A stretch of DNA of 64,000 nt, from the NCBI RefSeq assembly GCF_051967035.1, contig NZ_JBQCKK010000012.1:1-64000 (forward strand), written 5' to 3'. Below the pieces are notes generated by a model, which saw nothing but the letters and a program-made list of their open reading frames with translations, was not told the origin of the DNA and searched no databases. A program made the position numbers and the translations under genes. Source of the DNA: Brevibacillus sp051967035. Its GTDB lineage: Bacteria; Bacillota; Bacilli; Brevibacillales; Brevibacillaceae. Below, piece after piece: positions 9,080-18,146 of this stretch; position 1 is the stretch's first letter, and each line of letters opens with the position of its first letter.

Positions 9080-9736
9080 ATGTCGCGGCACGTTTTCGAA
9101 GAGCAGCTGGATGGATTGCATCGCAAGCTCATGTCCATGGGCACATTGGTGGAAGAAGCCATTCATAAATCGATTAAAAGCTTGGTGGAACGGGATGTTC
9201 AACTGGCGGAACAGGTCATTGCCGCCGATCCGGTTATTAACGAGATGGAGCAGGAGATTCAGAGTGAATGCTTCCGTCTGATCGCTTTGCAGCAGCCGGT
9301 AGGGAGCGATCTGCGCCGTCTGGGGACCATGCTCAAGCTGGTGACGGACCTGGAGCGGATGGGCGATCATGCGGTCTCCATCGCCAAAACGACACGCCGC
9401 CTGATGGCTGAACCGTATATCAAGCCGCTGATTGACATCCCGTTGATGGCCGATCATGTCAAGGCGATGGTGCGAGACTGCCTGAATGCCTATATCGCCC
9501 GCAACAAGGAAGCGGCAGAAGAGATTGCCGCTCGCGACGATATCGTCGACAAGCTGTTTTCCACCATTTTCCGTGACGTGATTGAGGTGATGACCAAAAA
9601 CGGAAGCGCGATTTCCCAAGGGACGCATCTCTTGCTGGTGGCGCAATATCTGGAGCGGATTGCCGATCACGTCACCAACATTTGCGAGTGGATCATCTAC
9701 ATGTCCACCGGCAAAATGACCGATCTGAACAAATAA
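9080..9736 (+). CDS. phoU: PhoU phosphate-signalling regulator
   Basis: A 218-aa protein of two homologous three-helix PhoU domains (about 1-105 and 115-215). Each carries the family metal-cluster motif, as in DLERMGDHAVSIAK and LERIADHVTNI. PhoU links the Pst transporter to the PhoR kinase and represses the Pho response. It lies 95 bases after phoR; pstSCAB is not in this window. A GAAGGGGG ribosome site precedes ATG 9080. Confidence 0.95.
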   Translation: MSRHVFEEQLDGLHRKLMSMGTLVEEAIHKSIKSLVERDVQLAEQVIAADPVINEMEQEIQSECFRLIALQQPVGSDLRRLGTMLKLVTDLERMGDHAVSIAKTTRRLMAEPYIKPLIDIPLMADHVKAMVRDCLNAYIARNKEAAEEIAARDDIVDKLFSTIFRDVIEVMTKNGSAISQGTHLLLVAQYLERIADHVTNICEWIIYMSTGKMTDLNK

Positions 9737-9748
9737 CCCCCCCCCCCC
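9737..9748 (+). repeat. Homopolymeric run of twelve C
   Basis: C12 begins at the base after the phoU stop codon. Its last Cs plus GGC can pair with GCC and GGGGG at about 9761-9769. It is intergenic and so cannot change a reading frame, but its length is likely unstable. Confidence 0.8.
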
Positions 9749-9779
9749 GGCGCGAGCAATGCCAGGGGGTACACGCCAA

Positions 9780-9819
9780 AAAGTCGCTGCGGGCCGTATC
9801 CAGCCTGCCGCGGCTTTTT
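9780..9819 (+). terminator. Rho-independent terminator after phoU
   Basis: AAAGTCGCTGC (9780-9790) pairs with GCCGCGGCTTT (9807-9817) with one wobble and one mismatch, ending in five T. Confidence 0.7.
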
Positions 9820-9910
9820 CCTGTCATGACAGACGCCTATTTCCTCCTGGCTGCATACACTACAACGATTCAACCCCATTTTCAGCACAAGAAGTACGGG
9901 AGGGAATGGC

Positions 9911-10999
9911 ATGGCAAAACAAGAACGCCACATATACGCCGCAGGCAATACGGCGCGAGGATACAAAACGTTTTTCGATTCGGTTCTGCAAGGGATGGAG
10001 CGCGTCTACATTCTGTCGGGAGTTGTGGAGGGGGTCACCTCCCCGCTCATCGAAGCCATTGGCAAGGAGATGTCGCGCAAGACAAATCAGGTGGAGTGGA
10101 TTCACTCTCCGTTTGTGAACGGGCAATACGACGGCGTGATTTTTCACGAGTGGAAGGTCGCCATCATGGACGGCAGTTATCCCCGCTTGTGGAGACCGAC
10201 GGCGCCGGGAGTCACGGACATCCAGGTCAATTTGCAATCGGCGGTGAACACGGATCAGCTCGCGCCTTACAAAAGACACATCGCGGCGTGGTACGAGGAT
10301 ATTTTCACCAAAAGCGAAGCGGCCTATCAGGCGTTCGGGGAGGCGCTCCGCATTCACGATGAGTGGGAAGCGCCCTACATCGACAACTTGAACCGCGAAG
10401 AAGCGAACCGGGTTACGGAAGAAGTCATCGCGCTGTTTTTCGGCGAGGAAAAGCTTGGCAAAAAAGCACGGGTGCGCAGGATGTACCTGGGAGCCGCCAC
10501 GCCGCGAGGACCTGTCGATCACATCATGAAGCTGACAGATTCCTTGCAGAAGCGCTATTTCATCAAAGGCCGACCGGGATCAGGCAAGTCGACCATGCTG
10601 AAAAAGCTGGTAGTCGAAGCGGAAAATCGCGGCTTCGACGTAGAGGTGTACCACTGCGGGCTGGACCCGCACAGCCTCGATATGGTGATCGTGCCGGAAA
10701 AAGGGCTGGCTATTTTCGACAGCACCGCCCCGCACGAATACTTCCCCAGCAAGGAGACAGACGAAGTGATCGACATGTACAAGCGGGCCATCGCTTCCGG
10801 TACGGACGAGAAGTATGAGGAGGAGCTTGCGGACATCAAGGCTCGCTACACGCAAAAAATCAAGGAAGCGACAGCGTCCCTGCTCGCTGCCAAAGAACTG
10901 CGCGATCAAGTGAACAGCGTCTATGCCGAAGCCGCGGACCAGTCCAGGCTCAAAGCGGTCGCCCAGGCGATCATGAGCAGACTGGCGCGGATGGGATAA
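9911..10999 (+). CDS. Conserved P-loop ATPase (PRK06851-like)
   Basis: A 362-aa soluble protein. A classical Walker A, GRPGSGKSTMLKK, lies at about residues 219-231. The N-terminal half (residues 8-60) looks like a degenerate nucleotide-binding segment, so the protein may be a duplicated P-loop module, as I recall for the PRK06851 family of spore-formers. Residues about 300-345 are a charged coiled-coil-like stretch. Substrate and pathway are unknown. It is flanked by terminators on the left and lies 68 bases before the VanW gene, possibly the same transcript. Confidence 0.75.
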   Translation: MAKQERHIYAAGNTARGYKTFFDSVLQGMERVYILSGVVEGVTSPLIEAIGKEMSRKTNQVEWIHSPFVNGQYDGVIFHEWKVAIMDGSYPRLWRPTAPGVTDIQVNLQSAVNTDQLAPYKRHIAAWYEDIFTKSEAAYQAFGEALRIHDEWEAPYIDNLNREEANRVTEEVIALFFGEEKLGKKARVRRMYLGAATPRGPVDHIMKLTDSLQKRYFIKGRPGSGKSTMLKKLVVEAENRGFDVEVYHCGLDPHSLDMVIVPEKGLAIFDSTAPHEYFPSKETDEVIDMYKRAIASGTDEKYEEELADIKARYTQKIKEATASLLAAKELRDQVNSVYAEAADQSRLKAVAQAIMSRLARMG

Positions 11000-11067
11000 A
11001 GACACAGCGCGTGACCGCATGAAACCCGTTCGGCTGCTCATACTACAGGAAGGAGGTGAGCGGCCGG

Positions 11068-12006
11068 ATGGGTTTTGCTTTGACTCTGGCGTTGCTTTTG
11101 CTAGCTAATCCTCTCGACCCGACCAACTTTTTGCACGTCGAGTTGGGAGACAAAACGGTAGCCATCCTGGACCGAGCGGATTATACCTTGCCTGTCGACG
11201 GGATCCCTGTCGTGGATGACGACCGTTTGCAAAAAGCGATAGACGAAATAGCCAAAAAAGCGTATGTAGCGCCGATCAACGCGACCATTAACGCGCACGG
11301 CGCCATCGTTCCGGAGAAAAAAGGCCGAAAGCTGGACGAGGCTGCTTTTTGGGTGCAGTTTTACCAGTATTACTACGGTCAGGGCGCTGCGACCTTGCAA
11401 GCCTCCTACCAGGAAGTGTATCCAAAGGTGGACAAGGCTCTCCTCAGCCAGGTCCGGAAAAAAGTAATCGGGCAATATGCCACGTACTTCAACTCACGGA
11501 ACAAAAACCGCTCCCACAACATCCAGCTCGCTTCCCAGGCGATCAACAACTACGTCGTATTGCCGGGAGAAATCTTTTCCTTCAATAAAGTGGTCGGCCA
11601 GAGGACGAAGGAAAAAGGGTACCTGCAAGCGCCCATCATCGTCAGAGGGGAGCTGTCGGAAGGGATTGGGGGCGGGATTTGCCAAGTATCCTCGACCTTG
11701 TTCAATGCGGTAGATAAGGCAGGCTTGCACATCATGCAGCGTTATTCCCACAGCCGGAACGTCGCCTATGTGCCTCCTGGCCGGGATGCGACCGTGAGCT
11801 GGCACGGCCCGGACTTTGTCTTCCAGAACAAATACGCGTACCCGGTCATGATCCGGGCCATCGCCGGAAACGGGACCATGTACGTGACGGTGAATTCGTT
11901 TCCCGAGATCGAATACGAGCCGCGCCACGTGCCGAGCGTGCGCCAGAACACGCCGGAGGAAGGGCCAGCAAGTCCTCACGGCATCACGGAACCAACCTTG
12001 CCTTGA
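11068..12006 (+). CDS. VanW family protein
   Basis: Exported or membrane-anchored 312-aa protein. An N-terminal hydrophobic signal (residues 1-14) is followed by a peptidoglycan-binding-4-like region and a VanW domain at about 145-260 with YVVLPGEIFSFN, EGIGGGICQVSSTLFNA and HSRNVAYVPPG. VanW proteins accompany some vancomycin clusters, but most Bacillales copies are cell-wall proteins of unknown role; nothing here indicates resistance. ATG 11068 is preferred to GTG 11056 because the latter overlaps the AAGGAGG site. Confidence 0.85.
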   Translation: MGFALTLALLLLANPLDPTNFLHVELGDKTVAILDRADYTLPVDGIPVVDDDRLQKAIDEIAKKAYVAPINATINAHGAIVPEKKGRKLDEAAFWVQFYQYYYGQGAATLQASYQEVYPKVDKALLSQVRKKVIGQYATYFNSRNKNRSHNIQLASQAINNYVVLPGEIFSFNKVVGQRTKEKGYLQAPIIVRGELSEGIGGGICQVSSTLFNAVDKAGLHIMQRYSHSRNVAYVPPGRDATVSWHGPDFVFQNKYAYPVMIRAIAGNGTMYVTVNSFPEIEYEPRHVPSVRQNTPEEGPASPHGITEPTLP

Positions 12007-12030
12007 ACAGAAAAGGCAGGTTGGTTTTTT
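11990..12030 (+). terminator. Terminator overlapping the VanW gene end
   Basis: AACCAACC (11990-11997) pairs with GGTTGGTT (12019-12026), extended by TGCCTT/AAGGCA, then a T-run. The 5' arm lies inside the last codons. Confidence 0.88.
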
Positions 12031-12096
12031 GATGGACAGATGGGCAGCGGAGCGTCTCGCGAGCAGAGTCGCAGAGAGTCAGTTTCTAATTACCTA

Positions 12097-12150
12097 GTTA
12101 AAATTTAACCTAAAGAAATAGTTGCCACGGAATCAAAAAAGTCGTATAGT
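12097..12150 (+). promoter_or_regulatory. Promoter and candidate MarR operator
   Basis: TTGCCA (12122-12127), 17-base spacer, TATAGT (12145-12150). A perfect odd palindrome GTTAAAATTTAAC (12097-12109) sits 13 bases upstream of the -35 box. MarR proteins bind such AT-rich palindromes near their own promoter, so this is the likely autoregulatory site; assignment is inferred. Confidence 0.6.
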
Positions 12151-12205
12151 GTTTCCTGTGATAAAAATTTCGTGTCCGAAATATTAGGTAGGAAAGGAGT
12201 GCATC

Positions 12206-12634
12206 ATGAACAAGCCTTTGCATATTCGGGAATTGCTGAAGCGTCTGAACAAGACGTTTGCGGCGATGGCTACGAAGGAGCTGAGCAAGTACGGCTTGAC
12301 CGTTCCCCAGCTCATGGTCATCCGGCAAATTCATTGCGATCCCAAGACGATCGGCCAGCTAAGCAAAGCGCTCGATCTGTCGTACAGTACCGTTTCCGGC
12401 ATCATTGATCGACTGGAGAGGGAGCAGTTGGTCGAGCGCGTGCGCGATGACAAGGATCGCCGCGTCGTCTGGATTCGGAAAACGGAGAAGATTACAGAGC
12501 TGTTTGCCAAGGTTGACTTTTTTTCAGAGGAATTTTACAAGCGTATTTTCCAAGGGTTTTCGGATGAAGACCTGGACGGCATTATTTACTCGATGGAAAC
12601 GTTGATTGCGAAACTAGAAGAGAAAGAAAGCTGA
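12206..12634 (+). CDS. MarR family transcriptional regulator
   Basis: A 142-aa winged-helix repressor. The helix-turn-helix QLSKALDLSYSTVSGIIDRLE at about 52-71 and the wing RVRDDKDRRVVWI at about 77-89 are typical of MarR. AGGAAAGGAG precedes ATG 12206. It heads an operon with two membrane-fusion/adaptor proteins and a DHA2 exporter, so it most likely represses that efflux system and is relieved by its substrates. Confidence 0.9.
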   Translation: MNKPLHIRELLKRLNKTFAAMATKELSKYGLTVPQLMVIRQIHCDPKTIGQLSKALDLSYSTVSGIIDRLEREQLVERVRDDKDRRVVWIRKTEKITELFAKVDFFSEEFYKRIFQGFSDEDLDGIIYSMETLIAKLEEKES

Positions 12635-12643
12635 GGAGAAACC

Positions 12644-13303
12644 ATGAAGCGAAAACTGGTATTGTATGTCATTTTGCTCCTGTTTGTCGTAGGGGGCGGG
12701 GGCATCGGTTACTACTACTGGTATCAGGGCGAGCATTACGTAACGACACAAGATGCCAGAGTGGCAGGGGATATTTATCGGGTCATGCCCAAAATGACAG
12801 GCAAGCTGACTGCCCTCACTGTCAAAGAAGGCGATGCGGTCGTAGCCGATCAGATCGTCGGGCAACAAGACACCACCAACCTCGCGACCAACCTGTTGGA
12901 AAACAGCGTGCTGCGTTCTCCGATCACCGGTACGGTCATCAAAACCCAGGCGAAGGAAGGCGAGATTGTTTCCACGGGACAATCCGTTGCGCTCGTGATT
13001 GACGAGAGCAAGCTGTACATCTCCGCCAACCTGGAAGAAACCGAGATCGCGCGATTGAAACTGGGACAAAAGGTAGAAATTACGCTGGATGCTTACCCTG
13101 GGAAGCAGCTGACGGGCCATCTGATGGAGATTGGAAAAGCGACCAACTCCACGTTTTCCCTGATGCCAGCCGTAAACACAAGCGGGAACTTCACCAAGGT
13201 TACCCAGCGAATTCCGATCAAAATTGCCATTGACGACACAGCAGGTCTTCATTTGGCTGCCGGTTTGAATGCCGAGATCAAAGTGCAAGTGAAGGAGATG
13301 TAA
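12644..13303 (+). CDS. HlyD/EmrA-type membrane fusion protein (short)
   Basis: A 219-aa adaptor. One N-terminal TM helix (residues 5-22), then a biotinyl-lipoyl half (VMPKMTGKLTALTVKEGDAV), almost no coiled-coil hairpin, the second lipoyl half (RSPITGTVIKTQAKEGEIV) and a beta-barrel. The missing hairpin makes it compact, as seen in Gram-positive EmrA-like partners. Starts 10 bases after marR. Confidence 0.85.
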   Translation: MKRKLVLYVILLLFVVGGGGIGYYYWYQGEHYVTTQDARVAGDIYRVMPKMTGKLTALTVKEGDAVVADQIVGQQDTTNLATNLLENSVLRSPITGTVIKTQAKEGEIVSTGQSVALVIDESKLYISANLEETEIARLKLGQKVEITLDAYPGKQLTGHLMEIGKATNSTFSLMPAVNTSGNFTKVTQRIPIKIAIDDTAGLHLAAGLNAEIKVQVKEM

Positions 13304-13309
13304 TTTGGC

Positions 13310-14539
13310 ATGAAAAAAACAACCCCATGGAAATCGATTGCCGCTGTTATGATGGCGCTCTCGCTCATTACCGCAGGCTGTAGCGATACATCTTCCGCCT
13401 CGTCAGGAGAGGAAAGCCTCCCGGTTGTGAAGACGTGGAAAGTCACCTCCTCGCAATCCGGCCTCATGGCTAGCGGGAAAATTGCCGCTTCGGATGAGAT
13501 TCAGGTCGTCTCCAAAGTATCCGGCAAAGTGGCGAGCGTCAACGTGAAGGAAGGCGCTGTCGTCAAGGCAGGCGATGTGCTGGTTACGCTGGAAGCGGCC
13601 GACTACCAGCAGCAGATCAACCAGGCGCAGGCGGCGATTGCCGGAGCCAACGCTAAGCTGCGCGACACAAAAGCAGGGGCGCGCAACGAGCAGCTCACCC
13701 AGCTGGAGAGTGTCGTCACGCAAGCACAGGCAGGTCTACGGGTGGCGGAGAGCAACTACAACCGGATGAAAGCTTTGTTTGATGCCGGAGCGCTGTCGCA
13801 GGCAGAATTGGAAAAAGCTTCGCTCGATTTGGAAAAGGCGCGGACAGGTCTGGAGCAGGCGCAGGCGCAGTACGATCTGGCGAAAGCAGGGCCGACTGCG
13901 GATACCATCGCTGCTCTGCAAGCGGAAGTAAGCCGTCTGAACTCCAGTCTGGAGCTGGCAAAAAGCAGCTATGACAACACGATTATCCGCGCGCCCATCA
14001 GCGGGATCGTCGCCAAGCGCCTGATTGATCCGGGCGAGATGGCGGTAGCAGGGTCGCCGCTTCTCGTGCTGGTGAACATGACGGACGTGAAGGTAGAGGC
14101 CAGCGTCTCGCAGGAGCAGATTAACCATGTCAAGGTAGGCTCGACTGTTGACGTCAAAGTAGGCAGTCTGGGCGGCAAGGTTCTGAAAGGAACCGTCGAG
14201 TTCGTCTCCCCGGTCTCTGACGCCAACAGCAGCTCGTTCCCGATCAAGGTCAAAGTAAACAACCAGGAAGGACTGCTTCGGGCCGGGATGGTAGCGGAGG
14301 TTGTGCTGCAAGGCCAGGCGAGCCAGGGCATCAAGGTGCCAAGCTCGGCCGTTCTGGCAAAAGAAAACAAGCATTACGTGTACACCGTGGACAACGATGT
14401 CGTTCATCAGGTAGAGGTCACGGTAGACGGCGCCAGCGGGGACTGGACGACAGTGACCCAAGGTGTGAAAGACAACGATCAGATTGTGCTGAATCCGACA
14501 GACAATTTGTCCGAGGGCACCAAGGTAATCGCAAACTAA
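13310..14539 (+). CDS. Lipoprotein efflux adaptor (RND/MFP type)
   Basis: A 409-aa adaptor exported as a lipoprotein: signal with lipobox LITAGC cleaved before Cys. Lipoyl half one is near VVSKVSGKVASVNVKEGA; a long coiled-coil hairpin follows (about 90-215); then the second lipoyl half IRAPISGIVAKRLIDPGE, beta-barrel and membrane-proximal domains. Begins seven bases after the short HlyD gene. Having both a short and a long adaptor next to one exporter is unusual. Confidence 0.88.
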   Translation: MKKTTPWKSIAAVMMALSLITAGCSDTSSASSGEESLPVVKTWKVTSSQSGLMASGKIAASDEIQVVSKVSGKVASVNVKEGAVVKAGDVLVTLEAADYQQQINQAQAAIAGANAKLRDTKAGARNEQLTQLESVVTQAQAGLRVAESNYNRMKALFDAGALSQAELEKASLDLEKARTGLEQAQAQYDLAKAGPTADTIAALQAEVSRLNSSLELAKSSYDNTIIRAPISGIVAKRLIDPGEMAVAGSPLLVLVNMTDVKVEASVSQEQINHVKVGSTVDVKVGSLGGKVLKGTVEFVSPVSDANSSSFPIKVKVNNQEGLLRAGMVAEVVLQGQASQGIKVPSSAVLAKENKHYVYTVDNDVVHQVEVTVDGASGDWTTVTQGVKDNDQIVLNPTDNLSEGTKVIAN

Positions 14540-14552
14540 CGGGGGTGATGGC

Positions 14553-16127
14553 ATGGCGGAAGCGGTGGCACAGCGGGAGGACAAAAGCGGCAGCGGCGGC
14601 ATGTGGCTGTCCCTGGTCGCGATCCTCTCGGGAACCTTCGTTGCGATTTTGAATAACAGTTTGATTAACGTTGCCCTGCCCACCATGGTCAGCATTTTTG
14701 GCTCCACGACGGAGACCATGCAATGGGTTTTGACAGGCTACATGCTGGCAAACGCCGTCATGATTCCCATGAGCGGTTCGTTGTCGGCCAAATTCGGCTC
14801 GAAAAAAATATTCGTCCTGTCGCTTGCGGCCTTTACGGTTTCCTCCGTCCTGTGCGCACTCGCCTGGAGCGATTCTTCCCTGATCGCTTTTCGCGTCGTA
14901 CAGGGTGTGAGTGGCGGGATGATTATGCCGATCGGGATGTCGATGATTTACATGATCGTTCCGCGGGAAAAGATCGGGATGGCGCTGGGGATTTTCGGGA
15001 TCGCCTCGATGACGGCGCCCGCGCTGGGGCCGACTCTGGGCGGTTATCTCATCGAATTTTTAAGCTGGCAGTTTTTGTTTTTGATCGGCGTTCCGTTTGG
15101 CATTTTCGCGGTGATTATGAGTATGGTTTTGCTCAAGGAAACGCCGAAAAAGCCGGAGTTGAAGTTCGACTATCTCGGAGCTTTTCTGGCGATTGTCGGC
15201 TTCGGTACGCTCCTGCTCGCTTTCAGCAAAGGGCAGGCGGAGGGATGGACGTCGTTTTACATCGTCAGTCTGTTCTTCGTGGCGATCATGAGCCTGGCGC
15301 TGTTCGTCTGGGTGGAGCTGGGAAAAGAACAGCCGCTCCTGGATCTGCGGCTGTTGAAAATTCCGGTCTTTTCCATCAGTATCCTCACCTCCGGCTTCGT
15401 CATGATGGGGATGATGGGCGGGATTTTCCTCATGCCGATCTTCCTGCAAAACATCCAGGGAATGACGGCCATGGAGTCGGGGATCCTGCTGATGCCGCAA
15501 TCCATCGCGATGGCGGTCATGATGCCGATTAGCGGAAAGCTGATGGACAAATACGGCATCGGCCCGATCGGACTGGTCGGGCTGACGATCATGACCGTTA
15601 CGACTTATGAGTTGCACAATCTCGCGGCAGACAGCATGCACTCCTGGATGGACATGATTTTGACCATCCGTGGCGTCGGCATCGGGCTGTGCATGATGAC
15701 GCTGTCCACAGTCGGGATGAACGCCGTGCCGCGCACGAGCGTAGGGGACGCTTCGCCGCTCTCCAACGTGCTGCGTCAGGTGATGAGCTCGTTTGCGATT
15801 GCGATTTTGACGGTAATCATGCAGGCGCGGCAAAATTTCCACATGGCGTCGATTGCCGACAATCTCAATACGGACATGGCGACGCAGTTTATCGGCGGCA
15901 TTTCCGGCTTGTACGCGCAGGCAGGAGTAGATGCGGCCAGCGCCACAGGAGGGGCCAGCACGATCCTGTACGGGATGATGGCAAAAGAAGCGCTGGTGCA
16001 AGGTATCGGGGACACGTTCCTCGTCTCCGTGATTCCGATTGCGCTGTCGATTCCGCTTCTGTACTTCTTGCACAAGAAGCCGAAACCAAATCCACAGGCG
16101 CCCGGACAGCAAAAGACGGCTGCCTAA
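14553..16127 (+). CDS. DHA2 (EmrB/QacA) family MFS multidrug exporter
   Basis: Proton-driven exporter of 524 aa with about 14 TM helices. Family landmarks: NVALPTM near the end of TM1, LTGYMLANAVMIP, motif A variant GSLSAKFGSKKIF, and motif C ALGPTLGGYLI. The start is ATG 14553 behind GGGGGTGAT. Last gene of the MarR operon and followed by a strong terminator. Substrate is unknown. Confidence 0.93.
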   Translation: MAEAVAQREDKSGSGGMWLSLVAILSGTFVAILNNSLINVALPTMVSIFGSTTETMQWVLTGYMLANAVMIPMSGSLSAKFGSKKIFVLSLAAFTVSSVLCALAWSDSSLIAFRVVQGVSGGMIMPIGMSMIYMIVPREKIGMALGIFGIASMTAPALGPTLGGYLIEFLSWQFLFLIGVPFGIFAVIMSMVLLKETPKKPELKFDYLGAFLAIVGFGTLLLAFSKGQAEGWTSFYIVSLFFVAIMSLALFVWVELGKEQPLLDLRLLKIPVFSISILTSGFVMMGMMGGIFLMPIFLQNIQGMTAMESGILLMPQSIAMAVMMPISGKLMDKYGIGPIGLVGLTIMTVTTYELHNLAADSMHSWMDMILTIRGVGIGLCMMTLSTVGMNAVPRTSVGDASPLSNVLRQVMSSFAIAILTVIMQARQNFHMASIADNLNTDMATQFIGGISGLYAQAGVDAASATGGASTILYGMMAKEALVQGIGDTFLVSVIPIALSIPLLYFLHKKPKPNPQAPGQQKTAA

Positions 16128-16138
16128 ACGAAAAAGCG

Positions 16139-16190
16139 AAAGGGTCACTTCTGCAAGCCTCCGATCAGGCTGCGGGAGTGACCCTTTTTT
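16139..16190 (+). terminator. Terminator of the efflux operon
   Basis: AAAGGGTCACT (16139-16149) pairs with AGTGACCCTTT (16177-16187), with an inner GCAAGCCT/AGGCTGC stem, then T-run to 16190. Confidence 0.9.
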
Positions 16191-16217
16191 CATTTTTTCA
16201 AGGGGGCGTGCAATCCC

Positions 16218-16358
16218 CTAAGACGAAACCTTCCACAGCCAGTACACGATCCTTCCGACGATATAGCCAAGCAATACCGTCCAGCCAATCTTCGCCCAGA
16301 CATTCAAACCTTTCACAAATTCACGCAAGCTTTTTCGGGGTTGGGGGTGCTTGTTCAC
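16218..16358 (-). CDS. Small membrane protein, 46 aa
   Basis: Small gene reading from GTG 16358 to TAG 16218, overlapping the last 38 bases of the EamA gene in another frame. It has its own AAAGGAG site nine bases before the start. The product begins MNKHPQPRKSLREFVKG, a basic N-terminus, followed by one TM helix (about residues 20-42, VWAKIGWTVLLGYIVGRIVY) and ends WKVSS. I do not recognise a family. Translational coupling to the transporter upstream is likely. Confidence 0.7.
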   Translation of the reverse strand: MNKHPQPRKSLREFVKGLNVWAKIGWTVLLGYIVGRIVYWLWKVSS

Positions 16359-17265
16359 CTGGAGACACTCCTTTTGCTGGTTGGTTATAGCGAATAAACA
16401 AATAAATACCGCCGATGATAATCAGCCCGCCGACCCATTGCGGCACCGTCACGACTTCCCCCAGGATGAAGTAAGCCAAAATCGCCGTTCCGATCGGTTC
16501 CCCCAGAATGCCCATGGAAATCGTCGTCGTATTCAACCATTTGATAACCCAGTTAAAAATCGAGTGGCCGAGCAGCGTCGGAAACAGCGCGAGGCAGAAA
16601 AACCAGCCCCAATCCTGTGCAGGGTAACCGGCCAGCGGGTAGCCAAGAGCGAGATCGTACGCGACGAGGATCGCGCTCGTTGCCGTGTAGACGACCAGTG
16701 TGTAGGCAAAGGAAGACATGTGCTGACGAACGTACTGGCCGACCAGCCAGTAGCCGGTGACGGTCACGGCTCCCAGCAAGGCGAGCGCATCGCCGAACAG
16801 GGCCATGCCACCGACCTGAAAATCTCCCCAGCCGATGACGAAGCTGCCTGCGATGGCGAGCAATCCGCCCGAGAGTGCCAGAGGCCGCACGCGCTCCCCG
16901 AAAAAGAAATAACCGCCGATAAAGGCGAAGAGGGGCTGTAGCGTGACCAGTACCGTTGAACTGGCTACAGACGTGTAGTTCAACGACTCGAACCACAACA
17001 GAAAGTGGCTGGCCAAAAAGGCCCCCGACAATAGACAGAGTAGCCACACTTTTTTGTTCATTTTTCCGATCTCGGCGAGCGCCCCGCGATTCCAGAGCAA
17101 AAACGGAAGCGTCAGGACGACGGAAAAAACCAGCCGATACGTCGCGATAATCGGCGCAGGCGCACTGGACAGCTTGACGAAGATCGCGGACGAAGAAACG
17201 GCAATCACCCCGATGAGCAAGGCCACATACGGCGGAAACAGCGGCTTTTCCAATGGTTGATTCAT
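16321..17265 (-). CDS. EamA/DMT family transporter
   Basis: A 314-aa ten-helix protein made of two EamA repeats (about 12-145 and 155-290), each ending in a helix rich in Gly and small residues (FIGGYFFFGERV and GEPIGTAILAYFILGEVV). Such transporters export metabolites or amino acids; substrate unknown. Start ATG 17265 with AGAAGGTG ahead. A 46-aa membrane-protein gene overlaps its 3' end. Confidence 0.88.
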   Translation of the reverse strand: MNQPLEKPLFPPYVALLIGVIAVSSSAIFVKLSSAPAPIIATYRLVFSVVLTLPFLLWNRGALAEIGKMNKKVWLLCLLSGAFLASHFLLWFESLNYTSVASSTVLVTLQPLFAFIGGYFFFGERVRPLALSGGLLAIAGSFVIGWGDFQVGGMALFGDALALLGAVTVTGYWLVGQYVRQHMSSFAYTLVVYTATSAILVAYDLALGYPLAGYPAQDWGWFFCLALFPTLLGHSIFNWVIKWLNTTTISMGILGEPIGTAILAYFILGEVVTVPQWVGGLIIIGGIYLFIRYNQPAKGVSPGEQAPPTPKKLA

Positions 17266-17393
17266 GTCTACACCTTCTTCTCTCGGCTATCAGTCACGAT
17301 GCTTTCTATTGTACCGTTCGCCTGAAAAATTCACAATGTTATGCGTACCCGCTAACCTGAAAGGTTTTTTTTCAATCAGGCAATCCTACAGGC

Positions 17394-18146
17394 ATGAGAT
17401 ACTTACATTCGTTTTTTCGTATCGCCGTTTGGTTGCTCCTGCTCGTGTGCATGCCTGCCCGCACAGAAGCGATCCCGTTGACCCCTATCCACATTCTGAT
17501 CGACGTCGGCCACGGAGGGGTGGACTCCGGCACCTCCTACGGCACCTTGCATGAAAAAGACATCAATCTGCAAATTGCCAAGCGTCTGTACGAGCAATTG
17601 ACCAAGGCAGGGTACAGCGTGGCTTTGAACCGGTACGAGGATATCGCGCTGAGCGACGACAACCGTTGGCTGGGCAATCGCTCCCGGCATGTTCGCGACC
17701 TCGCCCAGCGCAAAAACCTGGCGAGGGAAATCGTCCCGCAAATGATGCTGAGTCTGCATGTGAATTGGTCGAACGATTCGCGTCGCCACGGTCCTGTCGT
17801 GCTGTACCAGAGCAATGAACAGAGCTTCATGCTCGCCGATTTGCTGCAAAGCTCGCTGAACCGACTGTCCGGCACAGATGACAGGCCGGTCAAGGGCAAG
17901 ACGTACTACATGCTGCGTCACAGCTACTGCCCGTCCGTTATCGTGGAGATGGGGTTTATCAGCAACGCTTCTGATCGGGAAAGGCTGACTACTCCTGCGT
18001 CACAGGAAAAAATCGCTCAGGCCATCAGCGAAGGCGTGAGCGAATACGTGACGTTGACAGGAAATCTGAAAATGGAGACGTTCGCAGAAGAGAGTTGGTG
18101 GCAAGAGCCATGGATCCGACAGATCAATGGCCGACTGGATGAATAA
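17394..18146 (+). CDS. N-acetylmuramoyl-L-alanine amidase (CwlD-like)
   Basis: Secreted Amidase_3 enzyme of 250 aa that cleaves the muramoyl-L-alanine bond. N-terminal signal (residues 1-25), then zinc ligands His in IDVGHGG, Glu in LHEKD and His in SLHVNW, and catalytic Glu in VIVEMGF. Size and single-domain layout match CwlD of spore-formers, which acts in making cortex muramic lactam. The start has only a weak ribosome site. Its 3' end overlaps the convergent deacetylase gene by 23 bases. Confidence 0.85.
   Translation: MRYLHSFFRIAVWLLLLVCMPARTEAIPLTPIHILIDVGHGGVDSGTSYGTLHEKDINLQIAKRLYEQLTKAGYSVALNRYEDIALSDDNRWLGNRSRHVRDLAQRKNLAREIVPQMMLSLHVNWSNDSRRHGPVVLYQSNEQSFMLADLLQSSLNRLSGTDDRPVKGKTYYMLRHSYCPSVIVEMGFISNASDRERLTTPASQEKIAQAISEGVSEYVTLTGNLKMETFAEESWWQEPWIRQINGRLDE

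Noticed and set aside
9737..9748. Phase-variable switch in phoU
   Set aside because: The C-run starts after the stop codon, so length change cannot alter the frame.
11068..12006. Vancomycin resistance determinant
   Set aside because: VanW-domain proteins are common in Bacillales without van clusters; vanA/B, vanH and vanX are absent.
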